Positions 1-7,103 of a stretch of DNA of 18,262 nucleotides are shown here, in pieces. Made by a program: the position numbers and the translations under genes. Source of the DNA: DASYLJ01 sp036009625 (lineage in GTDB: Bacteria; Desulfobacterota; Binatia; DP-6); contig DASYLJ010000198.1 in the NCBI GenBank assembly GCA_036009625.1, forward strand, positions 1 through 18,262. The letters run 5' to 3'. The first letter of the stretch is position 1. Each line of letters begins with the position of its first letter. The notes below the pieces were generated by a model. The model made no database searches, was not told where the DNA came from, and saw only the letters and a list, made by a program, of their open reading frames with translations.

Positions 1-29
1 AGCAGCGAAACCCGTAGGACATAGCGCAT
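1..29 (-). CDS. Start of a leftward gene cut by the window edge (hypothetical, probably exported)
   Basis: Only the first nine codons and part of a tenth are present, reading MRYVLRVSL and then Leu. This looks like the basic-then-hydrophobic beginning of a signal peptide or membrane anchor. The ATG is on the minus strand at 29-27. It is preceded by a strong Shine-Dalgarno sequence, GGAGGA (complement of 37-42), with a 7-nt spacer, which is the main evidence for a real start. The reading frame is open to the edge. Nothing can be said about function. It is divergent from the small ORF at 264, so the roughly 230 bp between them would hold both promoters. Confidence 0.45.
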
Positions 30-229
30 GCGGAGATCCTCCGCCGCGACCGTATCGGAGCTCGGCGCACCGTCAATCCTGGTGATCGCCCGCAGCCGCA
101 GAAGCGACGGAGCGGTGGACGCCGAAGTGGTATGGCATCGCGCACAGTGCCGCACATGCTGCCGTGGTGCCAAGTCTCCGATCCGCCTGAAGTCACGAAA
201 TCGTCACGCGACGAGCCCGCCCGCCCGGA

Positions 230-257
230 TGGACCAGCTCGGTCGGTCGGCTACGCT
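230..257 (+). promoter_or_regulatory. Candidate sigma70-type promoter ahead of the 53-residue ORF
   Basis: TGGACC (230-235) resembles a -35 box. After a 16-nt spacer comes TACGCT (252-257), a -10-like hexamer of the TAnnnT type. The hexamer ends 6 nt before the ATG at 264, so transcription would begin at or next to the start codon (leaderless). The same TGGAC box recurs at 489 and 7062. Confidence 0.35.
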
Positions 258-263
258 CTGGGA

Positions 264-425
264 ATGGATCGACGTGAACGCACGCACGAGAGCGTGGAGT
301 CGCAGTGTGAGCTGGTGATGGCGTACGACGCACGCGAGAGCGATCAGGAGCGCGGTCGCCTCAAGCTGATGCTGCGCAACCTGCAGGGCCTGGATCGCTC
401 GGCGACACTCGTCCAGGGCACCTGA
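264..425 (+). CDS. Small hypothetical protein, 53 aa
   Basis: The ORF begins MDRRERTHESVESQ and ends LVQGT. It is rich in charged residues (Arg, Glu, Asp) and looks helical and cytosolic, with one cysteine and no signal peptide or membrane segment. Third codon positions are mostly G or C, as in the confident genes here, which favours real coding over chance. There is no Shine-Dalgarno sequence. The ATG at 264 sits 6 nt after a -10-like hexamer, TACGCT, consistent with a leaderless message. I do not recognise a family. A longer in-frame start exists at 132, but the promoter-like signals favour 264. The next rightward gene starts about 100 bp downstream with its own candidate promoter, so this is probably a separate unit. 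Confidence 0.4.
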   Translation: MDRRERTHESVESQCELVMAYDARESDQERGRLKLMLRNLQGLDRSATLVQGT

Positions 426-488
426 CGTCGGGACCGATTCGCGGACGTCAGCGTGGAGTACCTGCACCGCGCGTCAGTTGGTCGCGGG

Positions 489-517
489 TGGACACCGTCC
501 CGGGCGCGTCGTACTAC
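489..517 (+). promoter_or_regulatory. Candidate sigma70-type promoter for the secreted protein/nitroreductase pair
   Basis: TGGACA (489-494, five of six bases of TTGACA) is followed by a 17-nt spacer and TACTAC (512-517), a weak -10 hexamer. The hexamer ends exactly 6 nt before the ATG at 524, the geometry expected of a leaderless transcript. The spacer length and -35 match are good; the -10 match is poor. Confidence 0.4.
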
Positions 518-523
518 CCCGCG

Positions 524-1168
524 ATGCGCACCTTCCTCGCCCTCGTCCTCACGCTCGTCGCGCTCACCGGCGCCGCCCTCGCCAAGCCCCCTGTCGACTG
601 CGTGGCGCTCACATCCGTGCCCTCGGCCCCAGCGGCGCTCATCCCCGAGGCGGCCTGCACCGTCGCCACGCACCCCCTCACGGCGACGATCCTGCCCGAC
701 CTGAGCTTCGCGCCCCCTCTGTGCTACGTCACCACCTTCACCGGCAAGCTCACGATCGACGGTCGTAGCACCGCCGGGTTCACCATCGTCGCCTACTCGG
801 GGGTGTCGACGAACACGACTGGTGCGGCATTGGAGCCGATCCCGCCGCTGATGGACGGCACGGGGGCACCGCGACCGCTGATCTCGTTCGCGGCTGCGAC
901 CATCATCGAGGTACGGAGCGAATCGAGAGGCACCGTCGTCGGTCAGCTCGTGAGCCGCGACACTGGATGGGGCGAGCTCGACCTGACGACGGCGATGCCG
1001 AAGTTCGCAACCGAGCGACTGGTCGTCACCCACGCCACCGGACGTCTCTTCGACGGAGCGCGCGGCGAGATTTTCTTCAGTGGCGATCAGTTCGGCGGCG
1101 GCGGCTTCGCGAAAGGCACGCTGTGCGGTCCTCGGCTGAAGCGTCGGGTCGAGAAGACGTTCCCCTGA
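524..1168 (+). CDS. Secreted protein of unknown function, 214 aa
   Basis: The protein begins MRTFLALVLTLVALTGAALA, a textbook Sec signal peptide with probable cleavage after residue 20 (ALA|K), so it should be periplasmic or exported. The mature part is Ala/Thr/Pro-rich, has a few cysteines (one shortly after the cleavage site, one near the C-terminus in GTLCGP) and ends in a basic tail. I chose the ATG at 524 over an in-frame GTG at 488 because it places the signal peptide at the N-terminus and lies 6 nt after a -10-like hexamer. The beta-rich composition suggests a small globular exported domain, but I recognise no family. Its stop is 13 bp before the tandem nitroreductase gene, so the two are probably co-transcribed. 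Confidence 0.75.
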   Translation: MRTFLALVLTLVALTGAALAKPPVDCVALTSVPSAPAALIPEAACTVATHPLTATILPDLSFAPPLCYVTTFTGKLTIDGRSTAGFTIVAYSGVSTNTTGAALEPIPPLMDGTGAPRPLISFAAATIIEVRSESRGTVVGQLVSRDTGWGELDLTTAMPKFATERLVVTHATGRLFDGARGEIFFSGDQFGGGGFAKGTLCGPRLKRRVEKTFP

Positions 1169-1181
1169 CCCGTCGTCGCCG

Positions 1182-2693
1182 ATGACCAACGATGACCCCG
1201 CCGCGCTCCGCGCCTACCACGCACAGACGAAGCACTCGGTGGCGAGCGTGACGCAGAGCCGCCACGGTCTCGACTTCGACACGATGCCGCGGCCGTTCAA
1301 GATCTACCCCGAGCTCGACCCGATCCCACTGCCGCGCGACTTCGACACCGCCCCGCGTCCGGCGCTGGCGGCGCTCGGTGATCCAGGGCAGGTCGACGGA
1401 CCCGGACCCGCGCTGGATATCCACGCGCTGGCGCGACTGCTCTTCTTCACCGCCGGCATCGTGCGGACGAAGACGTACCCCGCCGGCGAGATGCACTTCC
1501 GAGCCGCGGCGTGTACCGGCGCGCTCTACCACATCGACCTGTACGTCGTGTGCGGCCCGCTCGACGATCTGCCCGCGGGCGTCTACCACTTCGGTCCGCA
1601 CGACTTCGCGCTACGCCGTCTGCGGGACGGTGACCATCGCGCCGCACTGGTTGCTGCCAGCGGCGGCAATGCTGCGATCGCCGATGCACCCGTGACGCTC
1701 GTCCTGACGAGCACGTTCTGGCGCAACAGCTGGAAGTATCGCTCGCGTGCATATCGCCACGCCTTCTGGGACGCCGGCACGCTGCTCGCGAACCTGCTCG
1801 CCGTCGCCGCGGCGAGCCGCCTGCCGGTCGAGGTCGACCTGGGGTGGGTCGACGCCGACGTCGACGCGCTGGTCGGTATCGACGGACGCCGTGAGGCGTC
1901 GATCGCGGTCGTGCCTCTGGGACGTGGCCTGCCCGTGGCGGGATCGTCGTCGATCGCCGCGCCGATCGAGCCGGTGACGCTGCCGTACTCCAGCGAGCAG
2001 CTCGACTATCCCGCGATCGAGGTGGCGCACCGGGCGAGTGCGCTGGAATCGCCGACGGAGGCCGCGTCGTGGCGCGCGGGGCGCATGCCCGCGGCGCCGC
2101 CTCGGACACAGGCCACCGCGCCGCTACCTCCCGACACGGTGCTCGAATCCATCGAGACGGTGATCCTGCGACGTGGCTCTGCGCGGCGCTTCCCGCGCGA
2201 GGCGATCACCGCCGCGCAGCTGGCGACGATTCTCGCCTGTGCCGTGGGGCCCATTCCCTCCGATTTCGACGAGGGCACGCCACGGCTCGCCGACCTGTAC
2301 GTGATCGTGAACGCCGTCGAGGGCGTCGATTCCGGCGCGTACGTCCATCAACCGGAAACGGGACTCGTACTGTTGCAGGCGGGCGACTTCCGCGGCACCG
2401 CCGGTCACCTCGACCTCGGCCAGCCGCTCGCCGCCGACGCCGCCGTCAACTGCTACTGGCTCAGCGACCTGGATCCGGTCCTCGCCCGCTTCGGCAATCG
2501 CGGCTACCGCGCCGCACAGCTCGAGGCCGCGATCGCGGGCGGACGAACCTACCTCGCCGCCTACGCGCTCGGTCTCGCCGCCACCGGCCTGACGTTCTTC
2601 GATGACGACGTGACCGCGTTCTTTTCGCCGCACGCGGCGGGGAAGAGCGTGATGTTCCTCACCGCCATCGGCCGTCGCGCGCGTCGTGCCTGA
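1182..2693 (+). CDS. Tandem nitroreductase-fold / SagB-like flavoprotein dehydrogenase, 503 aa
   Basis: Two nitroreductase-like halves are visible. The first covers about residues 80-280 and includes an AGIVRTKTYP stretch and the segment FWRNSWKYRSRAYRHAFWDAG, typical of the SagB/ThcOx dehydrogenase branch. The second covers about residues 318-500, opening with RRGSARRFP (an FMN-phosphate-binding-type arginine cluster) and ending with a glycine/alanine-rich helix and FLTAIGR. The N-terminus (AYHAQTKHS) is also characteristic of this branch. Members bind FMN and oxidise or reduce small substrates; SagB proteins oxidise azolines to azoles in RiPP pathways. No YcaO or cyclodehydratase gene lies nearby, so an azole role is not supported and the substrate is unknown. 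It has no signal peptide and should be cytosolic. The start ATG at 1182 is 13 bp after the upstream stop, with no clear Shine-Dalgarno sequence. Confidence 0.85.
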   Translation: MTNDDPAALRAYHAQTKHSVASVTQSRHGLDFDTMPRPFKIYPELDPIPLPRDFDTAPRPALAALGDPGQVDGPGPALDIHALARLLFFTAGIVRTKTYPAGEMHFRAAACTGALYHIDLYVVCGPLDDLPAGVYHFGPHDFALRRLRDGDHRAALVAASGGNAAIADAPVTLVLTSTFWRNSWKYRSRAYRHAFWDAGTLLANLLAVAAASRLPVEVDLGWVDADVDALVGIDGRREASIAVVPLGRGLPVAGSSSIAAPIEPVTLPYSSEQLDYPAIEVAHRASALESPTEAASWRAGRMPAAPPRTQATAPLPPDTVLESIETVILRRGSARRFPREAITAAQLATILACAVGPIPSDFDEGTPRLADLYVIVNAVEGVDSGAYVHQPETGLVLLQAGDFRGTAGHLDLGQPLAADAAVNCYWLSDLDPVLARFGNRGYRAAQLEAAIAGGRTYLAAYALGLAATGLTFFDDDVTAFFSPHAAGKSVMFLTAIGRRARRA

Positions 2694-2696
2694 CGA

Positions 2697-2815
2697 TCAC
2701 CCCGGCTCGTACGTTCCGCCGGCGCCGCAGACGGCCCTCGGATTCAGCGTGCCCTGCTGCGCCCCAGTGCAACGACGAGCAGCGACAGGACGACCGTGGT
2801 GAGGCCTCGAGCCAT
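2697..2815 (-). pseudogene. Possible frameshifted mini-gene for a small exported peptide
   Basis: On the minus strand an ATG at 2815 opens MARGLTTVVLSLLVVAL, a good signal-peptide-like segment, but this frame stops after 23 codons. In a neighbouring frame the sequence continues TGAQQGTLNPRAVCGAGG and ends TYEPG before a TGA at 2697. Joining the two needs a one-base shift in a G-rich stretch near 2760 and would give a peptide of about 39 residues. This could be a sequencing error, a decayed gene or coincidence. It lies in the 262-bp gap between the nitroreductase and beta-helix genes, where I see nothing else coding. Confidence 0.18.
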
Positions 2816-2955
2816 CCGCTACCTATCCCCGCACGTGCATCCGTCATTTCTCAGCCCGGTGTTCGCCCGCGACACCTCGAAGCCGGAGAGAGGCTACCGG
2901 CTCGCGTACGGCGAAAAAGCATGGCTTTCGGCCGCCGGCATGTTACGCCCATGGC

Positions 2956-5235
2956 ATGGCTCGTGACGGCCGCGTGTGGCCCTTCGTAGGGCTCTTGTTC
3001 CTCCTCGCGGCGTCGGCCCGCGCCGACGATGTCCTGCAACCGGGATCGGTCGTACTCGACCGGTCGACGGTCGTCACGCTCGGCATCAGGCTCCTCGTCG
3101 CCGGCGACGACGACCACGACGCGTCGGTCCAGGTGCGCTACCGCCCGACCGGTGATGTCGTCTGGCGAACGGCCCAGCCGCTCTTCCGGGTCCGTCCGGA
3201 GTCGGTCACCGGGCGGGTGGTGCCGGAGCAGTTCGCAGGCAGCATCTTCGACCTCGCTCCCGCCACCACGTACGACATCGAGCTGCGCGCGCTGGATGCC
3301 GACGGTCCGGTCGACGAGATCGTCCTCACGAGCGCGGCGACGCGAGCGGTGCCGGGTGATCCGGCGGCGCCGACGGTTCGTCCCGTCGCCACCGCCAGCG
3401 CGCTCCGGTCGGCGCTCCTCGCGGCGCAGCCCGGTGACGTCATCACGCTCGCCGACGGGACGTACGCGGGTCCATTCGAGATCGACGCCAGCGGGACCGC
3501 GGCGAACCCCATCGTCATCCGCGGCGGCTCCACCGTCGGCGTGACGCTGGATGGCGGCGGCTGCGACTGCAACCTGCTCGAGATCCGCGGCAGCTTCGTC
3601 CACCTCGAGCGGATGACCCTGCGCAAGGCGCGCACCGCCATCCGTTTCAAGCCGGCGGCCACCGAAGGCAACGTCGTGCGGCGCGTGCGCATCGACGACG
3701 TTCGCAACGGCATGCTCGGCGATCCCGACCAGCGCGACTTCTACGTCTGCGACAACGTCCTGCATGGCCATCTGCGCTGGCCGCAGACGTATGGCGACGA
3801 CGGTGGGTCGCACGCCAACGACGACGGCATCAACGTCATGGGAGACGGCCACGTCGTCTGCCACAACGTCCTCGGTGGCTTCGGCGATGCGCTCAAGGTG
3901 GAGCAGGACGGCTCGCGTGCCGACGACTTCTACGGCAACGAGGTGCTGTCGGCGTACGACAATGCCGTGGAGTTGGACGGCAGCGAAGGCAACACGCGCG
4001 CGTTCCGGAATCGCTTCACGAACAGCTTCGTGCCGCTGAGCTTCCAGCCCATCTTCGGGGGGCCGTCGTACGCGTTTCGGAACGTCGTCGTCAACGTCGC
4101 CGAGGACCACCTGAAGCTCTACGCGCGCGGCACCGACGCGCCGAGCGGTGTGGTCGTCCTGCACAACACGTTCGTGTCGTCGCGGCATGCGCTCGAGATG
4201 GGTAGCCCGGCGACCAGCCATCACGTCCGGATCGAGAACAACCTGTTCGTCGCGCCGGCGACGGCAGGGCCGACCGTCGCGCTCTGGCTCGGTGCCATCG
4301 ACGACGTGCGCCTCGACGTGAACGGCTGGTTCCCCGACGGTACGTTCGACTTCGGCCCGACCGGCTCGTGGGCGTCGTTCGCGGCATTCGAGGCCGGGTC
4401 GTCGCTCGCGACCGGAGGCCGCGTGCTGAACGGGCCGCCGTTCGCGAGCGGGCTCGTGCCACCGGCGACGTACCGGACCGAGATGCTCCCCGCCGACGCG
4501 ACGCTGGCGTCGTCGTCGAACGCCGTCGACGGAGCCACGACGGGTCTCGGTGACTCCTTCACCGGTTCCGCGCCCGATCTGGGGGCGCTCGAGCGTGGCT
4601 GTCCCATCCCGATCTACGGCGTTCGCCCGGAAGGCATCGATGAGACGAACGCGCCGACCGGGTGCGGCGGTCCGTCCAACACGACGCTGCCCGCGGTACC
4701 GATCGATGCCACCAAGCTTTCGCTCCGCGGCGACAGCATACCCCCGGTGAACGCGTCGGCGAGGAAGCTCACGTTCAAGTCGACGACCACCCGCAGCCTG
4801 TCGTCGAACCGCATCCTGCTGCCGGCGGCGGGTGGCGTGGGTGACCCGACACTGCACGGCGGGACACTGCAGGTGTACAACGCCGCGGGCGGCAGCGAGA
4901 GCCTGACGATCCCGATTCCCGCGGCGGGTTGGACGGCGAGTGGCTCGGGCTATCGGTTCAAGGGGTCTGCCGGCGGCATCGCGCTGACGATCACGATCCG
5001 ACGCGACAAGCTGTCGATCGCGGGCAAGGGGGCTGGCCTCGCATATTCGCTGGCCGCACCGCCCCAAGGTCGGATCGCGGTGCGCCTCGGCCTCGGGTCG
5101 GCGCCACCGTGGTGTGCCGAGGTGCCCGCGAAGGCGAGCGGCGTCCCCCCGTCGACCGCCAAGTTCGATCGCGTCGATCGATTCGACGGGCGGCCGCTGA
5201 CACCGGCGCCGCTCGTGTGTCCGGACGTGCCGTAG
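2956..5235 (+). CDS. Large secreted right-handed parallel beta-helix protein, 759 aa
   Basis: A signal peptide spans residues 1-23 (WPFVGLLFLLAASARA, cleavage before DD). Residues about 30-132 look like a fibronectin type III-type beta-sandwich, with TYDIELRALD in a typical strand position. Residues about 140-545 form a beta-helix. The entry motif (LRSALLAAQPGDVITLADGTY, then GTAANPIVIRGG) is the one seen in polysaccharide lyase family 6/chondroitinase B-type proteins. Repeated N-V-rungs and an HANDDGINVMGDG stretch follow. Residues about 584-752 form a separate beta-rich C-terminal domain, with DPTLHGGTLQVYN and a Cys near VPAKASG. Polysaccharide binding or cleavage is plausible, but catalytic residues cannot be assigned. 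The start at 2956 gives the signal peptide; a nearby ATG at 2951 is out of frame. TACGCC lies 6 nt upstream and there is no Shine-Dalgarno sequence. It is followed after 27 bp by the collagen-like gene. Confidence 0.85.
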   Translation: MARDGRVWPFVGLLFLLAASARADDVLQPGSVVLDRSTVVTLGIRLLVAGDDDHDASVQVRYRPTGDVVWRTAQPLFRVRPESVTGRVVPEQFAGSIFDLAPATTYDIELRALDADGPVDEIVLTSAATRAVPGDPAAPTVRPVATASALRSALLAAQPGDVITLADGTYAGPFEIDASGTAANPIVIRGGSTVGVTLDGGGCDCNLLEIRGSFVHLERMTLRKARTAIRFKPAATEGNVVRRVRIDDVRNGMLGDPDQRDFYVCDNVLHGHLRWPQTYGDDGGSHANDDGINVMGDGHVVCHNVLGGFGDALKVEQDGSRADDFYGNEVLSAYDNAVELDGSEGNTRAFRNRFTNSFVPLSFQPIFGGPSYAFRNVVVNVAEDHLKLYARGTDAPSGVVVLHNTFVSSRHALEMGSPATSHHVRIENNLFVAPATAGPTVALWLGAIDDVRLDVNGWFPDGTFDFGPTGSWASFAAFEAGSSLATGGRVLNGPPFASGLVPPATYRTEMLPADATLASSSNAVDGATTGLGDSFTGSAPDLGALERGCPIPIYGVRPEGIDETNAPTGCGGPSNTTLPAVPIDATKLSLRGDSIPPVNASARKLTFKSTTTRSLSSNRILLPAAGGVGDPTLHGGTLQVYNAAGGSESLTIPIPAAGWTASGSGYRFKGSAGGIALTITIRRDKLSIAGKGAGLAYSLAAPPQGRIAVRLGLGSAPPWCAEVPAKASGVPPSTAKFDRVDRFDGRPLTPAPLVCPDVP

Positions 5236-5262
5236 AACGCGGCAGGAGAGAAGGAGCGTGGA

Positions 5263-5961
5263 ATGCGGATCGGGTTGGTGATGGCCGTGGTGTGTGTGCT
5301 GGGCGTCTCGTACGCAGAAGCGCAGGAGACGGTGGTCGCGTGTGCCGCCAAGAAGACGGGTGCGCTGCGCATTCCGCCGGCCGGGACGACGTGCAAGGCG
5401 AAGGAGCGACAGGTCGTGCTGCAGGTCGCCGCGGTGCCGGGGCCGACCGGACCCGTCGGACCGACGGGTGCCGTCGGCCCGACGGGTGCCGTCGGCCCGA
5501 CGGGGTCGACCGGTGCAGCCGGTCCGTCGGGAGCGACCGGGACCGCCGGAAACGATGGCCCGACCGGGCCCACCGGCGCGACGGGTCCGACGGGTGACAC
5601 GACGAACGTCTACACCAAGGCGGAGAGCGACAGTCAGTATCTTCATCAGTCGGACTTCGTTTCGTTCGGCCTGCAGAATCCGTCGACGAACACGAGCACG
5701 GGGGGGAACTTCGCCAGCGGCTGCACGATCGGCGAGCTGATTCCCTTCGCCGGCGCGTTCGCCCCGGCCGGGACGCTGTTCGCGCACGGACAGCTGCTCG
5801 CCATCACCGAGTACACCGACCTGTTTTCCATCATCGGCACCACCTACGGCGGCGATGGGCAGGCTACGTTCGCGTTGCCTGACGCGTGGCAGCTCGGACC
5901 CGCCAACACGAACTGGCTGATCTGCGTCGTCGGCGAGTTCCCGGGGATGCCGCCGCCCTAG
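5263..5961 (+). CDS. Secreted collagen-like protein with a C-terminal phage tail-collar domain, 232 aa
   Basis: Four parts are visible. A signal peptide spans residues 1-20 (VMAVVCVLGVSYAEA). A short Cys-containing region follows (residues 21-58: ACAAKKTGALRIPPAGTTC), a motif often found just before bacterial collagen-like repeats. Then come 18 uninterrupted Gly-X-Y triplets (residues 60-113), mostly GPT/GPV/GAV/GAT. Last is a linker with VYTKAESDSQYL, a tail-fibre-type trimerisation motif, leading into a tail-collar domain (about 155-232: GELIPFAGAFAPAG, TTYGGDG, FALPD, NWLICVVGEFP). Such proteins are expected to form trimeric stalks at the cell surface or outside the cell. Start choice is firm: a GAAGGAG-type Shine-Dalgarno sequence lies about 7 nt before ATG 5263. 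It follows the beta-helix gene by 27 bp and is probably in the same operon. No other phage genes are present. Confidence 0.85.
   Translation: MRIGLVMAVVCVLGVSYAEAQETVVACAAKKTGALRIPPAGTTCKAKERQVVLQVAAVPGPTGPVGPTGAVGPTGAVGPTGSTGAAGPSGATGTAGNDGPTGPTGATGPTGDTTNVYTKAESDSQYLHQSDFVSFGLQNPSTNTSTGGNFASGCTIGELIPFAGAFAPAGTLFAHGQLLAITEYTDLFSIIGTTYGGDGQATFALPDAWQLGPANTNWLICVVGEFPGMPPP
5440..5601 (+). repeat. DNA encoding 18 Gly-X-Y collagen triplets, with an 18-bp tandem repeat
   Basis: The segment is a run of 9-bp units coding Gly-X-Y. Within it, CCGACGGGTGCCGTCGGC occurs twice in exact tandem (5461-5478 and 5479-5496), and a third degenerate copy starts at 5497. The repeat is in frame, so copy-number change would lengthen or shorten the collagen stalk without a frameshift. 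Confidence 0.85.
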
Positions 5962-5962
5962 A

Positions 5963-7006
5963 TCAGCCGAGACCGCGCAGGACCCGACGCAGCGCACGTC
6001 CCGGAACTGGCGAGGGATGGATGTGGCACCGTGTCCAGCACGGCTCGCCACATCCATCTCGTGCGAGCTGTCGGTACAGCGCGCGTCGGGCGGGCGCGTT
6101 CCACACCTCGTCGATGCTGGCGTGGTGGATGTTCATGCCGAGCGGGTAGCGGCAGATGCGACACGCGCCGTCCTCGCGGATGGTCAGCGTGTTGAAGATC
6201 ATCGGCAGGCAGTGGTCGACGGCGTGTTGCTGCATCGACTGCGGCTCGAACAGGAAGCGCGAAAAGGCGCGATGGTAGTCGTCGTCCAATGCCGGATGGC
6301 GCGCGAACAGCGTCTCCAGCTGCGCCTCGACCCAGGCACGATCGTCGCGAGCGAAGGCCCCGGAGGCGGACGTCGCCAGGAGACCCGGGCTGTCGTGCAG
6401 CGGCTGCAGCTCGACGGCGTCGGCGACGTCGGCGAACCGGTCGACGAAGTCGACGAGGTGATCGGCATTCTCCTTCATGAGGACACCACACACCGAGACG
6501 CGCGGGGCCCCGCGGCCGCGCGCCGCCTTGAGTGCCTCGATCCCGCTCAGGATGCGCTCGAACGAGCCTCGAACCCGACGGATGCCGTCGTGCAGTACGG
6601 CCGTGTGGCCGTCGATGCTCACCTGGACGTGGTCGACGCCCTCGCCGACGAGCCAGTCGGTGTGGTCTGCCAGCAGATGGCCGTTGGTGTTGATCGAGAC
6701 CGTCTTGGCGGCGCGTTTGAGGCGCGTCGCGATGGCGGGCAGCGTCTTCACCATGAAGGGTTCGCCGCCGGAGAGCGCGACGAACTGCGTGCGCGCCTCG
6801 GCGATCTTGTCGGCGACCGCGAGGAGCGCCGTCCCGTCGATGGGACGCTCGTCCCGCCACGAGTCGCAGTGGATGCACTCGTAGAAGCAGCGTTGCGTCA
6901 GCACCCACAGGACCGCCGGTGGGTGCGTTGGCAACCCGAGCAGGCCGAGGGCGTTGCGGGCGCCGTGCGCGTAGAGCGACAGCTTCGTCGTGGCCGAGAG
7001 CTTCAT
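5963..7006 (-). CDS. Radical SAM protein with SPASM-like C-terminal cysteines, 347 aa
   Basis: The canonical radical SAM cluster motif is present: C40-x3-C44-x2-C47 in TQRCFYECIHCDSW. It is followed by LSGGEPF (residues 78-84, SAM-binding GGEP) and VSINTNGH on the next strand. The C-terminal part has six more cysteines (266, 282, 285, 319, 323, 327) in a SPASM/twitch-like pattern (CRICRYPLG, then CGEPCWTRC), which would bind one or two auxiliary iron-sulfur clusters. Relatives modify peptides or are of unknown function; the substrate here cannot be deduced and no precursor peptide is evident. I chose ATG 7006 rather than the upstream in-frame start at 7105. It begins just before the conserved region, and the longer version would overlap the divergent gene's promoter. 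TACGAT (7025-7020) is a plausible -10. The stop is 1 bp from the convergent collagen-like gene. Confidence 0.85.
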   Translation of the reverse strand: MKLSATTKLSLYAHGARNALGLLGLPTHPPAVLWVLTQRCFYECIHCDSWRDERPIDGTALLAVADKIAEARTQFVALSGGEPFMVKTLPAIATRLKRAAKTVSINTNGHLLADHTDWLVGEGVDHVQVSIDGHTAVLHDGIRRVRGSFERILSGIEALKAARGRGAPRVSVCGVLMKENADHLVDFVDRFADVADAVELQPLHDSPGLLATSASGAFARDDRAWVEAQLETLFARHPALDDDYHRAFSRFLFEPQSMQQHAVDHCLPMIFNTLTIREDGACRICRYPLGMNIHHASIDEVWNAPARRALYRQLARDGCGEPCWTRCHIHPSPVPGRALRRVLRGLG

Positions 7007-7019
7007 GGGACCGGGGCCG

Positions 7020-7025
7020 ATCGTA
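7020..7025 (-). promoter_or_regulatory. Candidate -10 box for the leftward radical SAM gene
   Basis: TACGAT reads leftward at 7025-7020, 13 nt before the ATG at 7006, implying a 5' leader of about 7 nt. I see no convincing -35 at 16-18 nt. It lies in the same 97-bp divergent region as the rightward promoter at 7062-7091. Confidence 0.25.
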
Positions 7026-7061
7026 GACGAAACACGCCGCGCGATACCAGAAGAGTTTTGG

Positions 7062-7091
7062 TGGACAGGCTTTCTCGCCGTGTCGTATCGT
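7062..7091 (+). promoter_or_regulatory. Candidate sigma70-type promoter for the B12-radical SAM/UbiB unit
   Basis: TGGACA (7062-7067, five of six to TTGACA), an 18-nt spacer and TATCGT (7086-7091, four of six to TATAAT) precede the ATG at 7104. The predicted transcript start near 7098 leaves a leader of about 6 nt. The same TGGACA box occurs at 489. Confidence 0.4.
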
Positions 7092-7103
7092 CCACCCGAC
7101 ATC

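Noticed and set aside
31..43. Small inverted repeat CGGAG-ATC-CTCCG
   Set aside because: It mainly reflects the Shine-Dalgarno sequence of the left-edge gene and a neighbouring complement. A 5-bp stem is too weak to call a regulatory hairpin, although it could partly mask that ribosome site.
264..2693. Azole-type RiPP cluster (small ORF as precursor, SagB-like enzyme as dehydrogenase)
   Set aside because: The small ORF has a single cysteine and no Cys/Ser/Thr-rich core, and there is no YcaO/cyclodehydratase or transporter in the window.
2881..2902. Inverted repeat AGCCGG-N10-CCGGCT as a terminator
   Set aside because: It has a 6-bp stem with a 10-base loop and no T-run, and it is distant from any stop codon. 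Such repeats are common by chance in GC-rich DNA.
5263..5961. Prophage remnant suggested by the tail-collar domain
   Set aside because: The protein has a Sec signal peptide and a collagen stalk, and no other phage structural, integrase or lysis gene is present.
2851..6057. Open frame of 1068 codons on the minus strand
   Set aside because: It is a shadow of the beta-helix and collagen-like genes, which have signal peptides and recognisable domains. The Gly-rich-looking stretches are the complement of collagen repeats.
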